A stretch of 12,903 bases of DNA from UBA4582 sp047630175 (lineage in GTDB: Bacteria; Pseudomonadota; Gammaproteobacteria; Pseudomonadales; Azotimanducaceae), in assembly GCA_047630175.1 (NCBI GenBank), contig JBLHVI010000093.1, positions 1 to 12,903 on the forward strand, in the 5' to 3' direction. The notes beneath the pieces were generated by a model, which was not told the DNA's origin, made no database searches, and saw only the letters and a program-made list of their open reading frames with translations. Position 1 is the stretch's first letter, and each line of letters begins with the position of its first letter. Positions 1 through 5,861 of this stretch are shown in pieces. Both the position numbers and the translations under genes were made by a program.

Positions 1-1002
1 TTGTTGCGGCTAATGGACGAACACGGTTTGCGGGGCACACTACTGCTCGCGGATGAAGGTATTAATGGCACCGTCGCCGGGCATCAGACGGGTATAGACG
101 CCGTGCTTGCCCTACTACGAAGCGATGCGCGTTTTGCCACACTCAAAACCAAACTGTCGTTCGACGCGGCAATGCCCTTCCATCGCGCTAAAGTCAAACT
201 CAAGCGTGAGATCGTCACGATGGGCGTCGAAGATATCGACCCGCTTGATATCGTTGGTACCTATGTCAGACCCGAAGCTTGGAACGCTTTGATTAGCGAT
301 CCCGACGTAACAGTCATCGATACCCGCAACGAATATGAAATTCATATCGGCAGCTTTAAAAACGCTATCAATCCGCATACCACCAGCTTTCGTGAATTTC
401 CCGCCTATGCTGAGGCACACTTAGACAAGCAAAATCACAAGAAAGTCGCCATGTTTTGCACCGGCGGCATTCGCTGTGAAAAATCTACGGCCTACCTAAA
501 ATCACAGGGCTTTGATGAGGTGTACCATCTTGAAGGCGGAATATTAAATTACCTCGAGACAATTCCCGCCGAAGAGTCACTGTGGGAGGGCGAGTGTTTT
601 GTCTTCGATAATCGGGTGACAGTGAACCATCAATTGCAGAAGGGCCACTACGACCAATGCCACGCCTGTCGCATGCCTATCGACGACCAAGACAAGCTCA
701 GCAGCGCGTACGTTGAGGGGATCAGCTGCCCTCATTGCATTGATGAGTACTCTGCGGCGCAACGTCAGCGATTCACCGAGCGCCAGCATCAGGTGCGGCT
801 AGCTCGCGACCGCGGTGAAGTGCACATTGGCGAAGATGCCGCCATCGCCCAGAACCAGCACAAAGCTGCCAAGACGAAACGACGCGATGCGCAGCGCCTG
901 GTCAACTCACTCAATCCGTCACAAAGCCTCTTAGAAAGTATGGATGGCAAAGCCACCGACGCTGCGGAAAATCAAAATCTCACCACACCCCGTAGCGACT
1001 AG
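1..1002 (+). CDS. trhO: tRNA uridine(34) hydroxylase, rhodanese family (TrhO/YceA), 5' end cut by window
   Basis: Family role: oxygen-dependent hydroxylation of uridine 34 in tRNA anticodons, the first step to 5-methoxy- or 5-carboxymethoxy-uridine; cytosolic. The frame is open to the left edge and begins inside the conserved N-terminal domain (GTLLLADEGINGTVAG), so roughly 25-30 residues lie upstream and the TTG at base 1 is not the start. The central rhodanese domain carries the active-site loop CTGGIRCEKS, with the catalytic Cys at residue 153 of the visible part. A following cysteine cluster (C220, C223, C243, C246; CxxC...CPHC) is typical of the longer TrhO form. The sequence closely follows the Pseudomonas-type protein as I recall it, which ends soon after the residue-277 equivalent (HIG). 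Here 56 further polar, low-complexity residues follow. Downstream, the alpha/beta hydrolase gene converges on it 42 nt away. Confidence 0.93.
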   Translation: MLRLMDEHGLRGTLLLADEGINGTVAGHQTGIDAVLALLRSDARFATLKTKLSFDAAMPFHRAKVKLKREIVTMGVEDIDPLDIVGTYVRPEAWNALISDPDVTVIDTRNEYEIHIGSFKNAINPHTTSFREFPAYAEAHLDKQNHKKVAMFCTGGIRCEKSTAYLKSQGFDEVYHLEGGILNYLETIPAEESLWEGECFVFDNRVTVNHQLQKGHYDQCHACRMPIDDQDKLSSAYVEGISCPHCIDEYSAAQRQRFTERQHQVRLARDRGEVHIGEDAAIAQNQHKAAKTKRRDAQRLVNSLNPSQSLLESMDGKATDAAENQNLTTPRSD

Positions 1003-1044
1003 CGCTCTTAGATAGCTATCTTAAAAAAACGCGAACAGCACCAC

Positions 1045-1743
1045 TCAATTCCGGGCAAGCAACTTACCTAAGAGGCGAAAGACCTCGACATTAGCGCCCA
1101 TCCCGATATGGGTGCCTCGAATTTCGAAGTGTTCAACATCCGGACTCTCGTCATCTATACAGGCACGCCAAGCGACGACGCCGTCTAAACGACTATAGAT
1201 ACTCTTAATCGGCACCGTGATCTGGGTCTTTTGCCTATCTCGCAGGACACCATGCATCGCTTCTGGCGTCATGCCCGTTTCACGCCGCACCCAGGAACCA
1301 ATGCTTGATGCCGAAGTACCGCCTTTCACTGGAGAGCCAATGGTGATGACCTGCTGAATGCTTTCTGGCGTGTCTCTGGCGCACTCTCTGGCCAGAATGC
1401 CGCCGCGGCTCCAACCCACCAACGTCACTGGCTGCTCATATGCGGTATGCAAGGCTGCGATTCGCTCGTGTAACTTCGGTAAGAAATCTAGCATGCGTCG
1501 TCGGTTAACCCCAAGCAGCCAGGGGTGAGCGGCATAACCAATGCTTTTCAAAAACTGTCGCAGCACAAATGTCGATGCATCATCCGTCATAAAGCCTGGC
1601 AACACCAAAATGGGTTGCCCCTTGCCACGCGTGGCCTGCAGTCGCAACAAAGGCAACTGCAGAAGCAGTTGACCGGCCTCAACACCGGCGCGGCCCTCAA
1701 GCATTTGCAGAAGAAAACCTGGCGGTATAATGGCATCAGACAT
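1045..1743 (-). CDS. alpha/beta hydrolase, lipase/esterase-like
   Basis: A small serine hydrolase of the alpha/beta fold, substrate unknown. Counting from the longest possible start (ATG at 1755, 236 residues), all three catalytic residues can be placed: nucleophile Ser116 in the elbow GWSRGG, Asp191 in SRLDGVV and His216 in GTHIGMG. An early HG-like oxyanion strand reads PILVLPGFMTDDAS (residues 48-61). There is no clear signal peptide, so it is probably cytosolic. Three ATGs fall within five codons (1755, 1749, 1743). I chose 1743, which gives 232 residues, because GAGA sits 6 nt before it while the others lack any ribosome-binding match. The gene is divergent from the SirB1-family gene, with about 100 nt between the starts, and convergent with trhO. 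The fold and triad are secure; lipase, esterase and PGAP1-like acyl hydrolase remain equally possible. Confidence 0.85.
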   Translation of the reverse strand: MSDAIIPPGFLLQMLEGRAGVEAGQLLLQLPLLRLQATRGKGQPILVLPGFMTDDASTFVLRQFLKSIGYAAHPWLLGVNRRRMLDFLPKLHERIAALHTAYEQPVTLVGWSRGGILARECARDTPESIQQVITIGSPVKGGTSASSIGSWVRRETGMTPEAMHGVLRDRQKTQITVPIKSIYSRLDGVVAWRACIDDESPDVEHFEIRGTHIGMGANVEVFRLLGKLLARN

Positions 1744-1845
1744 GATCATTCTCATTCATCTAAAAGAAGCCTCAGCGGGCCGGGTAGCCGGACGTCATGG
1801 TCACTGAGCATTGCATAACGCCAACAACCTTGCAAAGATACCATT

Positions 1846-2676
1846 ATGAAAAAACAGGAAATTAGAGACAAGTTTGCGTGCTGCGTTGCCCTCCCGGATG
1901 CCGAGATTAAACTCGACTTGGCGGCCCTATTAATTGCTGCCGAGAGTGAACCAGACCTAGATATCGATAGTTATCTGCTATACCTAGACGAGACCGCCAG
2001 CCGTTTTGAGCATCATGCTGGACATGCCACTCACCTTGGTGTCTCCGTCACTAGCCTGAACGATTTTATTTATCAGACCGAAGGCTTTGGCGGCAATATC
2101 AAAGATTATTACGAGCCTCGCAATAGTTTTTTGAACCATGTCATCAATACGCATCAAGGCATTCCCATTACGCTGGCATTGATCCATTTGTGCCTAGGTT
2201 CGCGCCTGCAGATACCGGTTCATGGCATCAGTTTTCCCGGGCATTTTTTAGTGCGTTATGGTCATGACCAAGGCGTTATTGTTGATCCGTTCAGTGGTCG
2301 CGTGCTCAGCCAAACTGACTGCAGCACCCTACTAAAACAAATTGCCGGGTCCCGGGCAGAGATGCAAGCTGATTACTTTGATATTGCCAGCAACAGATCC
2401 ATCCTAATTAGGATGCTCGACAACCTGAAACAGATTCATTGGCGCAATCACGAATGGGATGACAGTGAGGCATGCATTGAGCGGCAGTTACTATTGATCC
2501 CTGAGCAGGAGGAATTTAATATTCAACTCGGTGCGGTCTATGAACGCCAAGGCAAGCTGAGTCTGGCGCAAAATACATACACCCAAGTGCTAGAAAATAG
2601 CCGCGATCAAGAAATTAAGCTGCTGGCGAGCCAACGCTTGTTAGCGATGGGTACCAGCAAACCTATTATTCACTAA
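1846..2676 (+). CDS. SirB1-family protein (transglutaminase-like domain plus TPR)
   Basis: 276 residues, similar in length and order to E. coli SirB1/YchA. Residues about 40-165 form the Transglut_core2-type domain, with the family blocks FIYQTEGFGGN (74-84), YYEPRNSFLNHVI (88-100), GIPITLALI (105-113), GISFPGHFLVR (127-137) and VDPFSGR (146-152). Residues about 185-270 look like one or two TPR-like helical pairs (LDNLKQIHWRN..., VYERQGKLSLAQNTYTQVLE). As usual for this family, the classical transglutaminase Cys nucleophile is not apparent; the His in PGHF and the Asp in VDPF remain. The molecular function is not established, and family members often sit beside prmC/hemK or chaperone genes, which are not present here. 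Only weak ribosome-binding potential (AAAGA) precedes the ATG. Its stop lies 2 nt from the stop of the opposing kinase gene. Confidence 0.85.
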   Translation: MKKQEIRDKFACCVALPDAEIKLDLAALLIAAESEPDLDIDSYLLYLDETASRFEHHAGHATHLGVSVTSLNDFIYQTEGFGGNIKDYYEPRNSFLNHVINTHQGIPITLALIHLCLGSRLQIPVHGISFPGHFLVRYGHDQGVIVDPFSGRVLSQTDCSTLLKQIAGSRAEMQADYFDIASNRSILIRMLDNLKQIHWRNHEWDDSEACIERQLLLIPEQEEFNIQLGAVYERQGKLSLAQNTYTQVLENSRDQEIKLLASQRLLAMGTSKPIIH

Positions 2677-2678
2677 TT

Positions 2679-3701
2679 CTATGTTTGCAAGAGTGCCAGA
2701 GCCGCCTGTGCTCGACGTATCACGCCATTCTTCTGTTTTTCCAGATCGACATCCCGATCTTCACCCATAGCGCCCATCAAATAACGTTTATAAACGCCCT
2801 GCCCAATGGCAGCCAAGCGCCAGTGGGAAAAAGCCCGATAATAATTAATCTGGCTCAGGTCACGACCGGTATTTGCACTGTAGATATCACACAGCGCTTG
2901 CCGCTCTAAGTAGCCGCCCACTAAGGTCGGCGACTGATCACCTTCTCCAGGTAACTCAACCTCACCCGGCGACACCCAGTTATTCAGTAAATAACCCACA
3001 TCAGCCAACGGATCACCGAGGGTGCAGAGTTCCCAGTCGAGTATAGCGCTGACACGATCGTCGTTAACAATCATATTACCGAGGCGATAGTCACCGTGGA
3101 CAATCGTCGCGCCTACCTGATCCGGCATAGTGCTTGTTAGTATACGGCAGCTTTCTTCCATCTCGGGAATTTCATGAGTCTTGGAAGCCTCCCATTGAGT
3201 CGTCCAGCGCTTCATTTGACGTGCCAAGTACGCTTCTTTGCGCCCAAGGTCTCCCAGCCCTACCTCGTCAGGATCAAGGCTATGCAGCTTTGATAGGATG
3301 TCAATCACATGCAGGCTAATGTTTCGCCGATGATTTTCTGCAACCTGCAGGCCAATCAACGAGTCATTCAGCACCATCCCACCGATGTAATCCATGACAT
3401 AGAACGGCGCACCGTTGATCTCGATATCCCGGCACAACCCGTAGGTTTTGGGCACGGGGACGGCCGAATTTTCTAGGGCGCTGATGATCTTGTACTCGCG
3501 CGCCATATCATGAGCGCTTTCGAGGACGTGACCCAACGGAGGCCGACGCAGCACGCAAGTCTTGCCGCCGCTGTCGACACAGCGGAACGTCAAATTCGAA
3601 TGCCCGCCAGCAATCAGTGAAAAAGTTACTGGTGTCTGTAATCCCGGCACATGCGCCTGCAGCCATGCCGTTACCGCCGTATCATTAATTCCTTCGATCA
3701 A
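2679..3701 (-). CDS. APH-fold phosphotransferase family protein (ACAD10/11- and LvaA-like kinase)
   Basis: 340 residues with the aminoglycoside-phosphotransferase/choline-kinase fold. A nucleotide-binding N-lobe contains AGGHSNLTF (31-39) and VLRRPP (50-55). The catalytic loop is HGDYRLGN (202-209; Asp204 and Asn209), and the metal-binding Asp222 lies in ILDWE. Downstream TLGDPLADVGYLL is characteristic of the subfamily fused to acyl-CoA dehydrogenases in ACAD10/ACAD11 and of bacterial LvaA. Those relatives phosphorylate 4-hydroxyacyl-CoAs, so an acyl-CoA-linked kinase is more likely than antibiotic resistance; the exact substrate is inference. The start is TTG, chosen because GGAG stands 7 nt upstream and the length fits the family. 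Upstream lies a 14-bp palindrome, and further upstream on the same strand are the WS/DGAT remnant and a CoA-transferase. It could be co-transcribed with them or expressed from its own promoter. Confidence 0.88.
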   Translation of the reverse strand: MIEGINDTAVTAWLQAHVPGLQTPVTFSLIAGGHSNLTFRCVDSGGKTCVLRRPPLGHVLESAHDMAREYKIISALENSAVPVPKTYGLCRDIEINGAPFYVMDYIGGMVLNDSLIGLQVAENHRRNISLHVIDILSKLHSLDPDEVGLGDLGRKEAYLARQMKRWTTQWEASKTHEIPEMEESCRILTSTMPDQVGATIVHGDYRLGNMIVNDDRVSAILDWELCTLGDPLADVGYLLNNWVSPGEVELPGEGDQSPTLVGGYLERQALCDIYSANTGRDLSQINYYRAFSHWRLAAIGQGVYKRYLMGAMGEDRDVDLEKQKNGVIRRAQAALALLQT

Positions 3702-3708
3702 AATTCTG

Positions 3709-3712
3709 CTCC
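3709..3712 (-). promoter_or_regulatory. Ribosome-binding site deciding a TTG start
   Basis: GGAG on the minus strand ends 7 nt before TTG at 3701. This is ideal Shine-Dalgarno spacing and supports the non-ATG start of the phosphotransferase. Confidence 0.65.
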
Positions 3713-3733
3713 GTTTTTAATAAGCTTTACTAG

Positions 3734-3747
3734 TAGACATATGTCTA
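3734..3747. promoter_or_regulatory. Perfect 14-bp palindrome, candidate operator of the phosphotransferase gene
   Basis: TAGACATATGTCTA is fully self-complementary and lies 33-46 nt upstream of the TTG start at 3701. On the minus strand its first six bases (TAGACA) match the -35 consensus TTGACA at five positions. TTATTA/TATTAA follows 18-19 nt later as a weak -10 candidate. A dimeric repressor bound here would cover the -35 box. The regulator is unknown and not in the window. Confidence 0.4.
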
Positions 3748-3821
3748 TGGAACCCCGTTGCCAAACTCTTCTACTAACGATGGCTCTTATGCGGGATCAT
3801 GAGTTCGCGGTTGGCACTGGC

Positions 3822-4226
3822 TTAACCTTCAGCGGGGGGCTTGAGCTTTTTTACCGCAGCTTTCGACGCTGCTGATGATCTCGTTACTGGCTTTCTAGCC
3901 GTTGGCTTTTTCGCTGTTGGGTTTTTCAAAACCGCCTGCTTCGCGCTAGGTTCAGCCCCTGAAATACCCAGCTCACCAGAAGCACTGAGTAACTCATCGA
4001 AGCTTTGTTGCAGCCCTTCGGCGAATAATTCGGGATCAGGCATCATTTCCCGACAGCAGTTAACACCGATCGTAATTTGACCACAATAGCTAAAGACCGG
4101 CAAAAACAGGCCCGTACCATCGAAAATAGGGCCCAGCCCGAACTGGGTTACTAGCCGTGCAAGCGCTGAATACAATGGGTATTGCGGCCCTGGCACATTC
4201 GTAATGACGCAATGCGTCTTGTCCTG
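3822..4226 (-). pseudogene. 3' remnant of a wax ester synthase/diacylglycerol acyltransferase (WS/DGAT) gene
   Basis: Only the C-terminal part of a WS/DGAT (WSD1, DUF1298 region) remains, about 134 of the usual 450-500 residues. The readable block THCVITNVPGPQYPLY (4217 to about 4170) holds the conserved NVPGP motif. It is followed by GPIFDGTGLFLPVFSYCGQ and CREMMPDPELFAEGLQQSFDEL, all characteristic of the domain. The last 35 or so residues are an Ala/Lys/Pro/Thr-rich basic tail (KKPTARKPVTRSSAASKAAVKK), which I recall on other bacterial WS/DGATs. The frame opens at a TGA (4227-4229). The upstream 143 nt to the next gene show no WS/DGAT sequence in any frame, and the catalytic HHxxxDG motif is absent. 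GTG at 4196 has no ribosome-binding site and would start inside a beta strand. It is therefore a truncated gene, most simply by deletion, rather than a short functional one. Confidence 0.75.
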
Positions 4227-4229
4227 TCA

Positions 4230-4372
4230 ATTGCTGCATGACCCGGCTCCCTCTTGCGTGTATCCGCAATGTTTTTGTCGCTATTATTATTGCTGTTGTT
4301 CTTACGCGTACCCATGAAGGATAACGTAAAGGGTGACCGGCTGGTAGCAATCTGCAAATGCCAAACAGGTGT
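4230..4372. other. Non-coding stretch between CoA-transferase stop and WS/DGAT remnant
   Basis: 143 nt between the CoA-transferase stop and the point where WS/DGAT homology begins. Two minus-strand frames are open here, but they give hydrophilic, Asn/Lys/Arg-rich or featureless peptides with no ribosome-binding site and no family motif. It probably marks the scar of the event that removed the first two thirds of the acyltransferase gene. I see no insertion-sequence ends or target duplications. Confidence 0.45.
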
Positions 4373-5569
4373 TTAGCTACACTTAACAATACCATGCGCA
4401 ATCAGTTCATCAATCTGGCCCGCCGTGTAGCCGAGCTCGCATAGAATGTCCCGACTGTGGGCACCAACCGCCGGCGCATCCGTCGGTATCTTCTTGACTT
4501 GCCCAACGATATTAATGGGACTGGCTACCGTCCACTGATAGTCAGGATGCTCCGAGGCAGTTTTGACAATAACCTCGTTCTCAATCAGGTGCGCGTCGTG
4601 AATTACATCGCTATTTTTTTCCAGCACGCTGAAGGTGACATCCTCTGCTTCCAAGCGAAGGACGACTTCATCGAGCCGAAAGCGACTAAGCGCCCGCGCA
4701 AACAATTCACGCACTTCATCACGCAGCGCCATGACACCTGTCATTTCCGCGAAGCGTGGTTCTTGCAACCATTCTGGATGACCCATCGCCCGACACAGCC
4801 TTGGCCATTCTCGTTGTGGATTAGGGCCGACCAGCACAACGTAGCGCTCATCACGTGTTTTATAGGACATGACAAAGGGGCTACGGTAGCCATGCTTGTC
4901 GAGCACTGCAGCAAGGTCGTAGCCAGCAATCATGCCTTGCAGATGCATACCGTTAGACCAGGCGCCATTGGCAACCAACGAAGTTGATACTGAAGCCCCC
5001 TGCCCTGAGCGCTCCCTGTCATACAACGCGAGCATCACAACGCCGAACAATGACATAGCACTGGCATGGTCGCCGACGCCACCGACACCATTAACTGGCG
5101 CCCCACCGAGGGGTTTCATCATGTCCATAATGCCACTGCGAGCCCACCAGGCAGACAGATCAAATGCACGTTTGCTGCGATCAGGACCGCGTGTCCCATA
5201 GCCAGTAATCTGAGCAAAGATCAGGCGTGGGTTGCGCTGTTTAAGCGCCGCGTAATCTAGCTGATACTCCGCCAACTGTTTGGCATTGAAGTTCACTACC
5301 AGCACATCGGCCTGGTCTACCAAACTGAGCAGAACTGCCTGACCTTTAGCTGATTTAAGATCCAGCGCTAGCGCACGTTTGTGCCGTGAGGTGAGCTGCC
5401 AGTTATAGTCGGTACGATAGCGGGCAGCCAAACTACGATAGCCGTCGCCGGAGGGTGGCTCGACCTTGATCACATCAGCTCCGAAATCAGCCATCACAGT
5501 AGTGGCTGCCGGACCGGCCACATAAGACGCCGCGTCAATAACTTTTAAACCTGCCAGTATGTGTCCCAC
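4373..5569 (-). CDS. Class III CoA-transferase, CaiB/BaiF family
   Basis: 398 residues, the normal length for family III CoA-transferases, which move CoA between acyl-CoA and a free acid; relatives include formyl-CoA transferase, CaiB and alpha-methylacyl-CoA racemase. The N-terminal Rossmann region reads GLKVIDAASYVAGPAATTVMADFGADVIKVEPP (7-39). The catalytic Asp aligns with Asp167 in GGVGDHASAM, equivalent to Asp169 of formyl-CoA transferase. GQGASVSTSLVANGAW (190-205) is the usual following strand and helix, and the C-terminal PAVGAHSRDILCELGY (367-381) is the conserved closing segment. The start is GTG with a purine-rich AGAGGCGGA 5-13 nt upstream. The gene is divergent from the acyl-CoA synthetase across a 292-bp spacer. 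A 24-bp dyad stands 31 nt upstream of its start. Substrate cannot be assigned. Confidence 0.92.
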   Translation of the reverse strand: MGHILAGLKVIDAASYVAGPAATTVMADFGADVIKVEPPSGDGYRSLAARYRTDYNWQLTSRHKRALALDLKSAKGQAVLLSLVDQADVLVVNFNAKQLAEYQLDYAALKQRNPRLIFAQITGYGTRGPDRSKRAFDLSAWWARSGIMDMMKPLGGAPVNGVGGVGDHASAMSLFGVVMLALYDRERSGQGASVSTSLVANGAWSNGMHLQGMIAGYDLAAVLDKHGYRSPFVMSYKTRDERYVVLVGPNPQREWPRLCRAMGHPEWLQEPRFAEMTGVMALRDEVRELFARALSRFRLDEVVLRLEAEDVTFSVLEKNSDVIHDAHLIENEVIVKTASEHPDYQWTVASPINIVGQVKKIPTDAPAVGAHSRDILCELGYTAGQIDELIAHGIVKCS

Positions 5570-5599
5570 TGCTGTCCGCCTCTAATGGTTTCGCGCTGT

Positions 5600-5623
5600 T
5601 ATGCAATTTTTCTCTATTGCATA
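5600..5623. promoter_or_regulatory. 24-bp inverted repeat, candidate operator
   Basis: Two perfect 8-bp arms, TATGCAAT and ATTGCATA, are separated by an 8-nt T/C-only spacer. It lies 31 nt upstream of the CoA-transferase GTG and about 240 nt before the synthetase ATG. The arm spacing suits a dimeric helix-turn-helix regulator contacting two successive major grooves. I do not recognise the motif as a known FadR or PsrA site. Confidence 0.4.
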
Positions 5624-5634
5624 CTAACGCTATT

Positions 5635-5664
5635 CCTCTAGCGTCGGCTAGAGGCTAGGCCTCT
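5635..5664. repeat. Two overlapping, mutually exclusive inverted repeats
   Basis: CCTCTAGC (5635-5642) pairs perfectly with GCTAGAGG (5647-5654) across a GTCG loop. AGAGGC (5650-5655) pairs perfectly with GCCTCT (5659-5664) across TAG. The arms share bases 5650-5654, so only one hairpin can form at a time. It could be a switchable leader structure, a compound operator or a small repeat remnant; no T-tract follows, so it does not look like a terminator. Confidence 0.4.
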
Positions 5665-5861
5665 TGTTGCGAGCCGCCATCACGAGACTAAATCGGCGCC
5701 CAAAATCGTTGTTATTCTGTTGTGTTTGCATCGCAGAGCCAGAATCCCTATCTTATCGCCCTGAAACAACAAAATTGGTAGTCGGCTGAGGTAATATCTG
5801 CCGCCACTGATACTAACTAAACGTCACCTAAATCATGTGACCGCACCGGAGCCGATCAGCC

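Larger units (their letters stand above)
5570..5861. other. Divergent intergenic region with several dyads
   Basis: 292 bp between the starts of the CoA-transferase and the acyl-CoA synthetase, the longest gene-free stretch here. It holds a 24-bp inverted repeat (5600-5623) and overlapping hairpins (5635-5664). I could not define convincing -35/-10 pairs for either gene. TAATAT at 5792-5797 is a possible -10 without a good -35. GGAG at 5848-5851 is the likely ribosome-binding site of the synthetase, with a rather long spacing of 10 nt. No coding potential was recognised. Confidence 0.6.

Noticed and set aside
1010..1021. Palindrome AGATAGCTATCT followed by A7, considered as a terminator for trhO or the hydrolase
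   Set aside because: It has no room for a loop beyond a 4-bp stem, and the A-run gives T's on the wrong side for the plus strand; for the minus strand the T's precede the hairpin.
2679..3701. Aminoglycoside resistance as the role of the phosphotransferase
   Set aside because: The motifs fit the ACAD10/11-LvaA branch, and the neighbours are acyl-CoA genes with no mobile-element context.
4090..4401. Minus-strand open frames upstream of the WS/DGAT remnant, considered as the missing 5' half or a small gene
   Set aside because: The peptides show no HHxxxDG or other WS/DGAT motif and have no ribosome-binding site; one overlaps the remnant's real frame.
4457..4987. 176-codon plus-strand open frame inside the CoA-transferase gene
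   Set aside because: It is antisense to a clearly conserved protein, and its translation has no domain-like pattern.
5621..5817. Octamer ATACTAAC occurring twice (5621-5628 and 5810-5817)
   Set aside because: An 8-mer direct repeat in AT-rich spacer is weak evidence, with no further copies or spacing pattern seen.
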